From Limosilactobacillus antri DSM 16041 (lineage in GTDB: Bacteria; Bacillota; Bacilli; Lactobacillales; Lactobacillaceae), in the NCBI RefSeq assembly GCF_000160835.1, contig NZ_GG700732.1, positions 93,253 to 157,252 of the forward strand: a stretch of 64,000 nucleotides of DNA, given 5' to 3'. The notes below the pieces were generated by a model that saw only the letters and a program-made list of their open reading frames with translations, had not been told where the DNA came from and did not search any database. This document shows, one piece after another, positions 30,075 through 39,807 of this stretch. The position numbers and the translations under genes were made by a program. Position 1 is the first letter of the stretch. Each line of letters begins with the position of its first letter.

Positions 30075-33000
30075 TGCGTCCGTTAAAGTTAGAGCTGCAA
30101 TATTTTGGCCCCTACGAACATGAAACCGTGGACTTTACCCAGTTTGCTGACCAGTCGCTTTTTTTGGTGGCAGGAAACACCGGTGCCGGGAAAACGACCA
30201 TTTTTGACGCCATGTGCTATGCCCTGTTTGGTCAAACGACTAGTGATCGGGACCGGTCTGCAACCGCGCTGCGGTCGGACTTTGCGCCTGCTGATCGGGA
30301 GACCTGGGTCACGTTCAGCTTTAGCCACCAGGGGACCGAATATGAAATCATGCGCCGTCCTAAGCAAATTCTGCAGGGACGGCGCGGCAACCCTGTTGAG
30401 CATTACCAGGCGGTTAGCTTGCGTTTTGCGGCTCGGGATGGGCAAACCCAGGAAATCACCAAGATTAAGGAAGCGGACAGTTTCATCAGCAAGTTATTGA
30501 ACCTAACCCGGGATCAGTTCAAGCAGATTGTCCTGCTGCCGCAGGGAAAATTTCGGCAATTTCTGGATTCAGATAGCAATACTAAGGAACGGCTCCTGCG
30601 GGATTTATTTAATACCAGCCGTTATGAGCAGTGGACGCAGACCCTCAAAGAGGAATTAAACGACCGCAAACGGGGCGTAGAAGTGCAGCAAACCAAGCTG
30701 CAGTCGCTCAAGGAAACCGTCCCGGATATTGAGGCCATCCCGGACACGGCCGAATGGCTCCGCCGGGTGGATGAGCAAGCAGTAGAATTAGAAACGACCC
30801 TAGCGGCCAATCACACTCAGGAACGTCAGCAACAGGAACTTGTCAAAGGCCTGACCAATCGTTTGCACACGGAACAGGAACTGACGGCTAACCTGGCTAC
30901 CCTGCGTGAACTGGAGCAAACGGCTGTCCAGCTGACTAGTCGGCAGGGCGAAGTCCAGGCGGTGGAAAAGCAGATCGCTGATTTGGAATGGTTCCAAGAA
31001 CACCGGACGGATTACCAGAGGTGGCGGGACGACCAGCAACGGTTAACTAAACTTAATGCTGACTATCAACAATCCACCGCTCAACTCAGCCGGCTGACCG
31101 CCCAGCAGGCGCAGCTGCAGGCTGCCGTTGAGCAGGCTCAGACGCGCCAAGCCGAGATCGATGCCCTGCGCCGGCACTGCCTGACTTTACAAGGCCAGCT
31201 GCCGTTATTCGCTGAATATGACCGGTTAGCCGCTCGCCTTGCCAAGACGACGGCTGACCATGATCGGCAGCGTCGCGAACAAGAAAGTCGTCAGCAGGCG
31301 TTAACCGATAAACAGGACCAACTTGAGCATATGAATAAGCAGCTCGCTGCCCACCAGGATCTGGCGCAGCGGCGCCTGGAGCTGACCAAACAACAAGGGC
31401 AGCAGGAACGACTGGACGCTGAGGGCGAACGGCTTGACCAGCTGCTGGTGGAGTACGATGAGCAACGCAGCCATCAGAAAGAGCTGCGTACCAGTGTCGT
31501 TCAGGGTAAAGAAGCGGCCCAAAAGGCAGCAGCGACGGCGACCGACCTGAATGATCGTTACGCGCGCCAGCAGATTGCGCGCCTGGCAAAACGGCTTAAA
31601 CCCGGCAGCCCTTGTCCACTTTGCGGGTCATTAGACCACCCGCACTTGGCAACGACCGCCGCTCAGGGAGCATTGGTGACGGAAGAGGCTGTTCGGACAG
31701 CCAGCAAGGCTGCTCAGCAATGGCAGCAGGCAGCAGCACGGTCCCAAGAGCAGCTTGCGGCAACGACACGTCAATTAACAAAGTTGGAGCACCAGCTGGC
31801 AACTAATCGGAGTACAGTTGCAAAGCTCCTGTCCGAAAACTGCCTTCCCGCTGACTGGCAGCAGCTCATTGCCGACCGCCAGCAGAGGCTGTGCCAGCGC
31901 GACCATGAACTGGCCGAGTTGGAAGCCATGGCGCAAGATTGGCAACAGCAGGCCACCAAACTTCACCAGGAGATCCTTGCTGAGCAGGCAACTATTCAGC
32001 AGGCTGACGCTGCACTTCAAAAGACCCATCAGGAGTTAATCAAGGAACAGACGCTGCTGCAAGAAAAGCGGGCTCAATTGCCAGCGGACCTGCCGACACA
32101 AGCGGCGGCCCAGGAGCGGTTAGCTGAGTGGCAGGAGCAGGTTGCCGAGTATGACCAGCAGCAGGGAAAGCTTCAGGACCAGCTCCAAAAGATTGGGCAG
32201 GAGTTAGCAGTTACTGAGGGCCGTACAGCGCAGTTTAAGCATGCTGCTGCTGAATTAAAGCACAGCCAGGCCCGCCGGCATACCAACCTGGAAAAACTAT
32301 TGGCGGAGCATGGGGACCAGCTTGACTGGTCATTTTGGCAACGGGCTGCGGACCAGTTGACCCAACTGGCGGAACTACGGCAGCAGGTCAAGGACTTCCA
32401 AGCGCAGCTTCGTGACAACCAAGGCCAGCAACACCGCCTTCGGGAAAAAATCGCCGACCGGCCGGCACCCGACTTGGCCGCTTGTCGTGAGCAGCTCGCG
32501 GCATCGGAGCACCGCCTTGCTCAGAACCAGCAGGCACTTGGCCAGCTGAACAGTCGGTTAGCAGACCTGCGTGTCAGCCGGCAGAAGGTGGTTAAACTAC
32601 TGGCCCAGACTGGGAAAGCCGCCGAGCAGGTGAACCAGTTGCAGACGCTGACCGACGTAATTGCTGGCAACACGGAAAACCACCTCAGTTTAGAGCGGTA
32701 CGTTCTCCAAGCCTATTTCCAGGACGTCTTGCTGGCTGCCAATGTTCAGCTGGCGCGGCTGACCAATGGCCGCTACCAGTTTGAACTAGCGACGGAAAGC
32801 CACAGCGCAGGGGCGAAGTGGAGCGGGCTGGAGGTCAACGTTTACGATGATAATGCAGGCAAGACCCGGAGCGCCCGGACCCTCTCCGGTGGCGAAAGCT
32901 TCATGGCCTCGTTAGCGCTCGCCCTAGCCCTCTGTCAAATTATCCAGGAGCAGAGTGGCGGTATTAAGATTGACGCCCTTTTCATCGACGAAGGCTTCGG

Positions 33001-33175
33001 CTCATTGGATCAGCAGGCGCTGGCGGACGCTTTACGGGCGTTGGAGGAGCTGGAGGGGCACCGGATGATCGGCATTATCAGCCACGTTACGGAGCTTGAG
33101 GAACGGATTCCGGCCCAGTTATTGGTCCGGTCGGTTAATGGCCGCAGTACGGTTAGCTACCAGCATGAACTATGA
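30074..33175 (+). CDS. sbcC: DNA-repair ATPase SbcC (Rad50-like)
   Basis: SMC-like ATPase partner of SbcD. The 1033 residues have the N-terminal Walker A GNTGAGKTT (near 34-42), two long Gln- and Ala-rich coiled coils, and a zinc hook CPLCG (Cys514 and Cys517) at the apex that pairs two molecules. The C-terminal ABC signature RTLSGGESFMAS and Walker B ALFIDEGFGSLD complete the ATPase. ATG 30074 shares its first base with the last base of the sbcD stop (TGA 30072-30074). The ribosome site AAGGAGGA lies inside sbcD. Confidence 0.97.
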   Translation: MRPLKLELQYFGPYEHETVDFTQFADQSLFLVAGNTGAGKTTIFDAMCYALFGQTTSDRDRSATALRSDFAPADRETWVTFSFSHQGTEYEIMRRPKQILQGRRGNPVEHYQAVSLRFAARDGQTQEITKIKEADSFISKLLNLTRDQFKQIVLLPQGKFRQFLDSDSNTKERLLRDLFNTSRYEQWTQTLKEELNDRKRGVEVQQTKLQSLKETVPDIEAIPDTAEWLRRVDEQAVELETTLAANHTQERQQQELVKGLTNRLHTEQELTANLATLRELEQTAVQLTSRQGEVQAVEKQIADLEWFQEHRTDYQRWRDDQQRLTKLNADYQQSTAQLSRLTAQQAQLQAAVEQAQTRQAEIDALRRHCLTLQGQLPLFAEYDRLAARLAKTTADHDRQRREQESRQQALTDKQDQLEHMNKQLAAHQDLAQRRLELTKQQGQQERLDAEGERLDQLLVEYDEQRSHQKELRTSVVQGKEAAQKAAATATDLNDRYARQQIARLAKRLKPGSPCPLCGSLDHPHLATTAAQGALVTEEAVRTASKAAQQWQQAAARSQEQLAATTRQLTKLEHQLATNRSTVAKLLSENCLPADWQQLIADRQQRLCQRDHELAELEAMAQDWQQQATKLHQEILAEQATIQQADAALQKTHQELIKEQTLLQEKRAQLPADLPTQAAAQERLAEWQEQVAEYDQQQGKLQDQLQKIGQELAVTEGRTAQFKHAAAELKHSQARRHTNLEKLLAEHGDQLDWSFWQRAADQLTQLAELRQQVKDFQAQLRDNQGQQHRLREKIADRPAPDLAACREQLAASEHRLAQNQQALGQLNSRLADLRVSRQKVVKLLAQTGKAAEQVNQLQTLTDVIAGNTENHLSLERYVLQAYFQDVLLAANVQLARLTNGRYQFELATESHSAGAKWSGLEVNVYDDNAGKTRSARTLSGGESFMASLALALALCQIIQEQSGGIKIDALFIDEGFGSLDQQALADALRALEELEGHRMIGIISHVTELEERIPAQLLVRSVNGRSTVSYQHEL

Positions 33176-33262
33176 GGTCCTGCGTACTGGTGCAGAAAAT
33201 AACGCGTTCGTTGACGGTAAGAGTGCTACAATGAAAATAATTATAGATTAGGGGGCATTATT

Positions 33263-34624
33263 ATTTCTAATAATCCAAAGCCCAAAAAGCTCTCGTTTAT
33301 CTCAATTTATTTTCTGGGCATCAATGGGGTAATTGGTTCAGGAACTTTCCTTTTACCTTCCGTTATCTATCGTTACATGAACCTGTCGGCCGTACTGGTC
33401 CTGCTGTGTACCGCACTGACGGTGTCGCTAATTGCACTGTGTTATGCGGACCTGGCGAGCCGCTTTACCGGTTCTGGCGCTGCTTGGCTGTATGCTTATC
33501 ACGCCTTTGGCCGCTTTACCGGTTACGAGTTGGGGATCTTTACCTGGTTCTTGGGCTGTTGTACCCTTTCCGCTGAAATCGTCGCCTTACTGACCACCAT
33601 GAAGAGTTTTCTGCCGGTGTTTGACAATCGCTTAGTGTACTACGCGGCAGCCTTTGGTCTGATTGTCCTGTTTGCGGTCATTAATTTCTTTGGCCGCAGC
33701 TTAGTTAAGGCGGTCAACAACCTATCGGCGGCAGTGAAGATTCTGACCCTGCTGGTCTTTATTATCGTGGGGGTTTTCTTCGTTCATGGTGCTAACTACT
33801 CGCCAGTAATTCCCGCCGCTGCCTTAACCGGTGCCGGCCCGTTTCTAAAACACTTTGGCGCGGCCTTTACGCCGATCTTCTACCTGTTTACCGGCTTTTC
33901 GTTTTTACCGATTGCTGCGAAGCAAATGAACAATCCGGAGAAAAACATTCCCCGGGTTCTCATTGCGGTAATGGTCAGCGTCACCATCTTGGACGCCCTG
34001 ATGATGCTGGTGGCGATTGGTATTTCTGGCCGCCACTTGGCCGGCTACTCAACTCCGCTGGCGAACGCGTTTGGTACCGCAATCGGTAAGTGGGGCTACT
34101 CGCTCATTATTGTCGGAATGCTGGTCAGCATCTTTGGGGTTGCTTTCAGTGCTTCCTTTAACACGCCCTCACTGGTGGCCTCGCTGGCCAATGAGCACGG
34201 AATGCTGCCCAAGTCCCTGGGCAAAAAGAATAAGCACGATGCGCCCTGGGTGGGAATCTTATTGACGGCCGTACTGTCGATTGCTTTCTCGACCCAAAGC
34301 TACCTCTTTTTGGTGTCATGCACGGTGCTGGCTTCGTTTATCCAGTACGTCCCATCGATTTTGGCGGTGGTTAAATTCACCCACAGTAATGAATATCCGA
34401 CCCACGGCTTTAAGCTGCCAGGCCGGTACCTGATTCCCGCCTTTGCGCTCCTGGTATCCTGCTATATGGTAACCAACTTTACCGCTAAGACCCTGTTGCT
34501 GGGCACGGTGGTTGCCGTTCTGGCTGCGGCCGCCTACTTCTTCATTCAGAGAGATGAGGAAGCCGAAAGACGGCATACACAATTTCTAGCGGCCCTCAAG
34601 CGGGAGCAGGGGAAGGAAAACTAG
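33263..34624 (+). CDS. APC-superfamily amino-acid permease with apparent ATT start
   Basis: A 453-residue transporter with about 12 transmembrane helices. The amino acid cannot be named. The first helix carries GVIGSGTFLLP, the substrate-binding GxIGxG motif of the APC superfamily. Other marks are SRFTGSGAAWLYAYHAFG (in part TGSGAAWLY) and FLPIAAKQMNNPEKNIPR. The frame is open upstream to a TAA at 33218, but contains no ATG, GTG or TTG before the ATG at 33377, which would remove helix 1. Three ATT codons follow AGGGGGC (33250-33256); ATT 33263 has the best spacing (seven bases). Confidence 0.8.
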   Translation: MSNNPKPKKLSFISIYFLGINGVIGSGTFLLPSVIYRYMNLSAVLVLLCTALTVSLIALCYADLASRFTGSGAAWLYAYHAFGRFTGYELGIFTWFLGCCTLSAEIVALLTTMKSFLPVFDNRLVYYAAAFGLIVLFAVINFFGRSLVKAVNNLSAAVKILTLLVFIIVGVFFVHGANYSPVIPAAALTGAGPFLKHFGAAFTPIFYLFTGFSFLPIAAKQMNNPEKNIPRVLIAVMVSVTILDALMMLVAIGISGRHLAGYSTPLANAFGTAIGKWGYSLIIVGMLVSIFGVAFSASFNTPSLVASLANEHGMLPKSLGKKNKHDAPWVGILLTAVLSIAFSTQSYLFLVSCTVLASFIQYVPSILAVVKFTHSNEYPTHGFKLPGRYLIPAFALLVSCYMVTNFTAKTLLLGTVVAVLAAAAYFFIQRDEEAERRHTQFLAALKREQGKEN

Positions 34625-34625
34625 C

Positions 34626-34654
34626 TTGTGTTTTTCGGCCTGGCGTGCTACAAT
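34626..34654 (+). promoter_or_regulatory. rimP-nusA operon promoter
   Basis: TTGTGT at 34626-34631, 17 bases, TACAAT at 34649-34654. Transcription would begin near 34661, just before the leader hairpin. Confidence 0.7.
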
Positions 34655-34676
34655 AACTATGGTAAATAACTCGTTG

Positions 34677-34704
34677 GAGTGAGCAGTAATGCTCGCTCTT
34701 TTTA
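34677..34704 (+). terminator. Leader attenuator of the nusA operon
   Basis: GAGTGAGCA (34677-34685), loop GTAA, TGCTCGCTC (34690-34698), then TTTTTATT. It lies between the promoter and rimP, so it must act as an attenuator. In B. subtilis NusA represses its own operon through a NusA-dependent terminator in the rimP leader; this may be the same circuit. Confidence 0.75.
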
Positions 34705-34730
34705 TTGCAAATAATATGGAGGTGAAAAGG

Positions 34731-35204
34731 ATGAGCACAGTTACTGAAGTCGTTACGGATTTGGTAACGCCGATTCTTGATGAGCACCACTTTTACTTAT
34801 ACGACATTGAATTCGTCAAGGAGGGAAAAAGCTGGTACCTCCGGGTATACATCGATAAGGACGGCGGGATCACGCTGAATGATTGTGCGGCCGTTAGCGA
34901 CCAGCTGAGCGAAGCGTTGGACAATGTTGAACCCGACCCAATTCCCCAGGCCTACTTCCTGGAAGTTTCGTCGCCTGGCGCTGAACGGCCGTTAAAAAAC
35001 GAGGATGACTACCAGCGGGCGGTCAACCACTATATCCACGTTTCCCTGTACCAGCAGCTTGCTGGCAAGAAGGTCTACGAAGGAACCCTGGTGGAATTAT
35101 CGGCCAAGGAAATGACCCTGAATTTTATGGACAAGACGCGTCACCGGCAAGTAGTAATTGACCGGAGCAAGGTTGCCCAGGCGCGCTTAGCAATCAAGTT
35201 TTAA
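34731..35204 (+). CDS. rimP: Ribosome maturation factor RimP
   Basis: Assists 30S subunit assembly. The 157 residues show the family marks [26 protein letters not shown] (core YDIEFVKEG and VYIDKDGGI) and [13 protein letters not shown], then an Sm-like C-terminal domain. ATG 34731 follows GGAGGTG at 34718-34724. It is the first gene of the nusA-infB operon. Confidence 0.95.
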   Translation: MSTVTEVVTDLVTPILDEHHFYLYDIEFVKEGKSWYLRVYIDKDGGITLNDCAAVSDQLSEALDNVEPDPIPQAYFLEVSSPGAERPLKNEDDYQRAVNHYIHVSLYQQLAGKKVYEGTLVELSAKEMTLNFMDKTRHRQVVIDRSKVAQARLAIKF

Positions 35205-35222
35205 TCAAAAGGAGTGTCCAAA

Positions 35223-36419
35223 GTGAGCAAGTCAAAAGTCAATAGTGAAATGATTGGCGCCCTAGACTACTTAGAAAAGGAAAAGGGTATTAAAAAGGAA
35301 ATTGTCATTGAGGCGTTGGAACAAGCCTTGGAATCGGCTTATAAGCAAAATTACGGCGACAAGAACGTCGAGGTCGAGTTCAACGCGACGACTGGGAACA
35401 TCAAGGTCTACGCCGTCAAGACGATTACCGATGATGAGGAAAAGGTTGCCGCTGACAGCAACCAGTACATGAGCCTTGCCGAAGCGCGCAAGCTCCCTCA
35501 CGGTCAGGGGTATGACGTTGATGACCAGATCCGGGAAGAAGTGACGCCGCGTAATTTTGGACGGATTGCTGCACAAACTGCTAAGCAGGTCGTGATGCAG
35601 CGGTTGCGTGAAGAAGAGCGGAGAATCGTCTACGATAAGTACAAGACTTACGAAAATGAAATCATTACCGGTGAGGTGTCCCGTGAAGACAAGCGCTTTA
35701 CCTATGTTGACCTCGGCGACGGGGTCGAAGGGGCGATGGGCTTCCGTGATAAGATGCCGAACGAGCACTACCGCGTTCATGACCGGATTCAGGTATACGT
35801 TTCTAAAGTCAATGATGACCGGCGGGGACCCCAGATCTACGTTAGTCGGACAGCTCCGGAACTGCTCAAGCGTCTCTTTGAACGGGAAGTTCCTGAAATC
35901 AAAGATGGCACCGTGCTGATTGAAAACATCGCGCGGGAAGCCGGTGACCGGGCTAAGGTAGCGGTTTACTCTAACGATGATAACGTTGACCCGGTCGGCA
36001 CCTGTGTTGGTCCCCGGGGATCCCGGGTCCAGGCGATCGTGAACGAACTGGACGGCGAAAACATGGATATCGTAGAATACGTGAAGGATCCGGCTAAGTT
36101 TATTGCTAACGCCCTTAATCCGGCTGAAGTGTTGGATGTGATCTTTAATGATCCGGTAACGATCGAACGTGAGGATGGCGAAGAAGAGCAAGAACGCTCC
36201 TGCACGGTGGTCGTTCCTGACGACCAGCTGTCCCTGGCAATCGGGAAGCGGGGGCAAAATGCCCGGCTCGCAGCACGGCTGACCAAGTACAAGATCGATA
36301 TCAAGTCCGCTTCAGAAATGGAAGAGATTCAGGCCCAGGAGGCACTTGACGAGGACCAACCAGTTGCTGACGACCAGCCATCGGTTGATGAAAATGATCA
36401 GTCGGCAGATGAAGACTAA
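35223..36419 (+). CDS. nusA: Transcription termination/antitermination factor NusA
   Basis: Binds RNA polymerase and nascent RNA, promotes pausing and intrinsic termination. The 398 residues begin MSKSKVNSEMIGALDYLEKEKGI, then an S1 domain (EIITGEVSREDKRFTYVDLG in part) and two KH domains (VGTCVGPRGSRVQAI and LAIGKRGQNARLA). It ends in an acidic tail of DQPxxDE repeats instead of the extra repeats of E. coli, as usual in Firmicutes. GTG 35223 has AAAGGAG nine bases upstream; GTG 35214 overlaps it. Confidence 0.97.
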   Translation: MSKSKVNSEMIGALDYLEKEKGIKKEIVIEALEQALESAYKQNYGDKNVEVEFNATTGNIKVYAVKTITDDEEKVAADSNQYMSLAEARKLPHGQGYDVDDQIREEVTPRNFGRIAAQTAKQVVMQRLREEERRIVYDKYKTYENEIITGEVSREDKRFTYVDLGDGVEGAMGFRDKMPNEHYRVHDRIQVYVSKVNDDRRGPQIYVSRTAPELLKRLFEREVPEIKDGTVLIENIAREAGDRAKVAVYSNDDNVDPVGTCVGPRGSRVQAIVNELDGENMDIVEYVKDPAKFIANALNPAEVLDVIFNDPVTIEREDGEEEQERSCTVVVPDDQLSLAIGKRGQNARLAARLTKYKIDIKSASEMEEIQAQEALDEDQPVADDQPSVDENDQSADED

Positions 36420-36439
36420 TTGAGCAATGGGGTGAAAAA

Positions 36440-36745
36440 ATGAAAAAGAGAAAAATACCAATGCGCAAAGATATCGTCACCGGGGAAATGATGCCCAAGC
36501 GCCAGCTGATTCGGGTGGTCAAAAATAAGGAAGGCCAAGTCTCCCTCGACCCGACCGGCAAGAAAGCGGGCCGCGGCGCCTACATTGCCGTAGATGTGGC
36601 GATCGCCAAGCGGGCGAAGGCGGAAAAAACCTTTGAAAAGGCCTTCCGTGTTAAACTAGATGACGAGTTCTACGATGAGCTGATCAGGTACACCGACCAC
36701 TTGCAGGCTCGTCAAGAGTTGTTTGGCAACGATGGCAAGAAGTAA
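36440..36745 (+). CDS. YlxR family RNA-binding protein
   Basis: 101 residues of the DUF448/YlxR family. The opening KKRKIPMRKDIVTGEMMPKRQLIRVV has the family's conserved PMRK and KRQLIR blocks, followed by GRGAYI. Work in other Firmicutes assigns this fold to RNase P binding or RNA regulation. GGGGTGA precedes the ATG. It overlaps the next gene by 14 bases. Confidence 0.93.
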   Translation: MKKRKIPMRKDIVTGEMMPKRQLIRVVKNKEGQVSLDPTGKKAGRGAYIAVDVAIAKRAKAEKTFEKAFRVKLDDEFYDELIRYTDHLQARQELFGNDGKK

Positions 36746-37046
36746 CGATCAGCAAGTTCTCAGCTTGCTCGGTTTGGCGCGGCGTGCGCGCCAGCTGGTA
36801 AGCGGAGAAGCAATTGTATTAAAAAATATTCAAACTAATCAGGCAAAGTTTGTGTTTTTAGCAAAAGACGCGGGTTCAGCGACGGGGAAAAAGTTCACCG
36901 ATAAGTGCCGAACTTACCACGTTCCCTGTTCCCGGCGCTTTACTAAAGACCAGCTCAGTCAGGCAACGGGCCAATCACGGACCGTTATTGGTGTTGTCCA
37001 ACCAGGTTTTGCAAGAAAGTTTGAGGAATTACTGAGAATGGAATAA
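36732..37046 (+). CDS. L7Ae-family RNA-binding protein (YlxQ)
   Basis: 104 residues of the L7Ae/L30e/S12e fold: [26 protein letters not shown] (in part [15 protein letters not shown]), [18 protein letters not shown], and a basic middle. Such proteins bind kink-turn RNA. ATG 36732 is used, with TTG 36723 as an alternative; the start lies inside ylxR, so translation is coupled. The place between ylxR and infB is conserved. Confidence 0.9.
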   Translation: MARSNDQQVLSLLGLARRARQLVSGEAIVLKNIQTNQAKFVFLAKDAGSATGKKFTDKCRTYHVPCSRRFTKDQLSQATGQSRTVIGVVQPGFARKFEELLRME

Positions 37047-37059
37047 GGAGAGTGAGCGT

Positions 37060-39354
37060 ATGGCCAAGGAACGGATTTATGAACTAGCTAAAGAGCTCAA
37101 AATGCCAAGTAAGGGTCTCGTCAAGGTAGCAAACCAGCAGGGGATGAACATTAAAAGCCACATGTCATCTGTAACGCCGGCTCAGGCCCAAAAGCTGCGT
37201 GAGGTAGTAAAAAATGGTGGTCAGAAGCCAGCTGCAAAAGCAACCCCTAAGCAACGGCCAGCCAAGCAGGCAATCGCAAAAAAGGAGAGCCATAAGAAGC
37301 GGGAACATGATAATTCCCGCCAGGGGGCGAAGGGCAACCAGCAGTCGCAGCCCAAGCACCGGCAGGAAGAGGAACGACCACGGGAGGAGCACCAAAACCG
37401 CCGCAATGAAAAGAAGCATGGTGAAAACCACCGCAGTCAAAATAATGGCGGCCGGTTTGGCGGCAGCCTGAATAATAATGACCGCCGGGTCAAACGGTTT
37501 AATAAGAAAAATAAGAAGCGCAACAAGCATAACAAGAATAGCCGCTTGCGGGAGGTTGCACATAAGCAGCCGACCCAGCGCAAGGACAAGCCGTTGCCGG
37601 ACGTACTGGAATATACCGAAGGAATGAATGCCCAAGACCTGGCTAAACTGCTTCACCGGCCATCCGCAGAAATCATCAAGAAGCTCTTCATGCTTGGGGT
37701 CATGATCAACCAGAACCAGTCGCTGGATAAGGACACGATCGAGCTGCTGGCAACTGATTACGGGATTGAGGCCAAGGAGAAGGTCGAAGTGGACGTTTCA
37801 GATATCGACAAGATGTTTGAGGAAGAACAGCACAACACCGCCCACCTGGTTAAGCGGCCCCCAGTAGTCACTGTTATGGGTCACGTAGACCACGGGAAGA
37901 CCACCCTGCTGGATAAGCTGCGTCACTCCCACGTTACGGAACATGAAGCAGGGGGGATTACCCAGGAAATTGGTGCCTACCAAGTGCACTATAACGACAA
38001 CCTGATTACCTTCCTGGATACCCCAGGCCACGCCGCCTTTACGGAAATGCGGGCCCGAGGTGCCAACATCACCGACATTACCGTTCTGGTGGTGGCTGCC
38101 GATGATGGGGTAATGCCGCAGACGGTCGAAGCTATCCACCACGCCCAGGCTGCCAAGACGCCAATCATTGTTGCGGTTAACAAGATCGACAAGCCGGGGG
38201 CCAACCCGGACCGGGTAACGGAAGAACTGGCCAAGTACAACCTGATTCCGGAAGACTGGGGTGGCGACACCATCTTTGTCAAGATTTCTGCTAAGTTTGG
38301 CAAGAACCTGCACGAACTGCTGGACATGATTTTACTCCAGTCTGAAATGATGGAACTGACCGCCAACCCGGACCAAAATGCGGCGGGTTCTGTTGTAGAA
38401 GCGCGGCTGGATCAGGGTCGCGGTTCCGTGGCGACCGTGCTGGTTCAACAGGGGACGCTCCACGTCGGGGACCCGATCGTGGTCGGCAACACCTTTGGCC
38501 GGGTGCGGACGATGACTAACGAAAATGGTCGTCGGATTAAGGCAGCCACCCCAGCAACTCCAGTTGAAATAACCGGGCTGAACGAAGTTCCAGAGGCCGG
38601 GGACCGGTTTGTGGTCTTTGACGATGAAAAGACGGCCCGGGTCGCTGGGGAAGAACGTGCTAAGCGGGCCCAGGATAAGGAACGGCAACGGACGTCGCAC
38701 GTGACGCTGGACAACCTCTTTGCTACGATGAAGAAGGGTGAAATGAAGACCCTGCCGATTATCATCAAGGCTGATGTTCAGGGATCGGTTGAAGCGCTGA
38801 GCCAAAGTCTGCAGAAGATTAAGGTTGACGGGGTCCGGGTTGACATTATCCACCAGGCCGTCGGGGCGATTAGCCAGAGTGACGTTACCTTGGCGGAAGC
38901 CTCAAACGCGGTCATCATCGGTTTCAACGTCCGGCCAACACCAGTTGCCAAGTCCCTAGCGGATTCCAGCAACATCGATATTCGTCTCCACCGGGTGATC
39001 TACAATGCAATTGAAGAAGTTGAAGACGCCATGAAGGGGATGCTGGAACCAGTCTACGAGGAAGAAACGATTGGTGAAGTTGAAGTGCGGCAGATCTACA
39101 AGGCCTCCAAGGTCGGGACAATTGCCGGGGGGATGGTGACCTCTGGTAAGATTACCCGGGACGCCAAAGTGCGGCTGGTCCGTGACGGCGTGGTCGTTTA
39201 CGAAGGTGAACTGGGCAGCTTGAAGCGGTTCAAAGATGACGTCAAAGAGGTCAAGTCTGGCTTTGAATGTGGTTTGACGATTGAAAACTACAACGACATT
39301 AAAGAAAATGACGTGATCGAAGCTTACCAAATGAAGGAAGTTCCGGTTAAGTAA
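37060..39354 (+). CDS. infB: Translation initiation factor IF-2
   Basis: GTPase that brings fMet-tRNA to the 30S subunit. The 764 residues have a short N-terminal helix domain ([18 protein letters not shown] in part), then a basic low-complexity linker of about 100 residues (Lys, Arg, Asn, Gln, His). The conserved IF2N domain precedes the G domain with [20 protein letters not shown] and NKIDKPGA. Domains II-IV end in [19 protein letters not shown] lies before the ATG. Confidence 0.98.
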   Translation: MAKERIYELAKELKMPSKGLVKVANQQGMNIKSHMSSVTPAQAQKLREVVKNGGQKPAAKATPKQRPAKQAIAKKESHKKREHDNSRQGAKGNQQSQPKHRQEEERPREEHQNRRNEKKHGENHRSQNNGGRFGGSLNNNDRRVKRFNKKNKKRNKHNKNSRLREVAHKQPTQRKDKPLPDVLEYTEGMNAQDLAKLLHRPSAEIIKKLFMLGVMINQNQSLDKDTIELLATDYGIEAKEKVEVDVSDIDKMFEEEQHNTAHLVKRPPVVTVMGHVDHGKTTLLDKLRHSHVTEHEAGGITQEIGAYQVHYNDNLITFLDTPGHAAFTEMRARGANITDITVLVVAADDGVMPQTVEAIHHAQAAKTPIIVAVNKIDKPGANPDRVTEELAKYNLIPEDWGGDTIFVKISAKFGKNLHELLDMILLQSEMMELTANPDQNAAGSVVEARLDQGRGSVATVLVQQGTLHVGDPIVVGNTFGRVRTMTNENGRRIKAATPATPVEITGLNEVPEAGDRFVVFDDEKTARVAGEERAKRAQDKERQRTSHVTLDNLFATMKKGEMKTLPIIIKADVQGSVEALSQSLQKIKVDGVRVDIIHQAVGAISQSDVTLAEASNAVIIGFNVRPTPVAKSLADSSNIDIRLHRVIYNAIEEVEDAMKGMLEPVYEEETIGEVEVRQIYKASKVGTIAGGMVTSGKITRDAKVRLVRDGVVVYEGELGSLKRFKDDVKEVKSGFECGLTIENYNDIKENDVIEAYQMKEVPVK

Positions 39355-39367
39355 GGAGGATGGAAAA

Positions 39368-39727
39368 ATGCCTAACAAACAATACCGGGTTGATCGGCTG
39401 GCCCAGCAGATTCAGCGAGAAGTCGACGATATCCTTTTAAAGCGGGTCCGGGACCCGCGGGTGCAGGGAGTTACGATTACCGGAGTTGACGTTACTGGTG
39501 ACCTCCAGCAGGCAACCATTTATTACAGTATCCTGTCTGATAAGGCGTCAGACCTGGAAAAGGTCCAGGCCGGATTAGATAAGGCGACCGGCTTGATTCG
39601 GAGCGAGCTCGGGGCCCGGTTGAACATCTTCAAGACACCAGAAATTAAGTTTGAACGGGATAAGTCAGTTGCTTATGGCAGCCGGATTGATCAGTTGATT
39701 AACCAGCTTCACAAGCAGGATAAGTAA
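39368..39727 (+). CDS. rbfA: Ribosome-binding factor A
   Basis: Late 30S assembly factor that acts on the 5' end of 16S rRNA. 119 residues with YRVDRLAQQIQREVDDIL, RVRDPRVQGVTITGVDVTGDLQ (in part DPRVQGVTITGVDV) and a KH-like fold ending in IDQLINQL. AAGGAGG precedes the ATG, and it follows infB by 13 bases. Confidence 0.97.
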   Translation: MPNKQYRVDRLAQQIQREVDDILLKRVRDPRVQGVTITGVDVTGDLQQATIYYSILSDKASDLEKVQAGLDKATGLIRSELGARLNIFKTPEIKFERDKSVAYGSRIDQLINQLHKQDK

Positions 39728-39744
39728 CCCGAGAGCAACAACGA

Positions 39745-39784
39745 GGGAGCGGGATGAACGAGTTCAGCCCCGCTCCCTTGTTTA
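39745..39784 (+). terminator. Hairpin between rbfA and truB
   Basis: A 9-bp GC-rich stem GGGAGCGGG (39745-39753) with CCCGCTCCC (39769-39777) and TTGTTT. The weak T run suggests partial termination inside the operon. Confidence 0.6.
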
Positions 39785-39807
39785 ATACATACGGAGGAAC
39801 GCAGAAA

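Noticed and set aside
35271..36257. A 328-codon minus-strand frame opposite nusA
   Set aside because: nusA with S1 and KH motifs is unmistakable; the antisense frame has no start signals or family marks.
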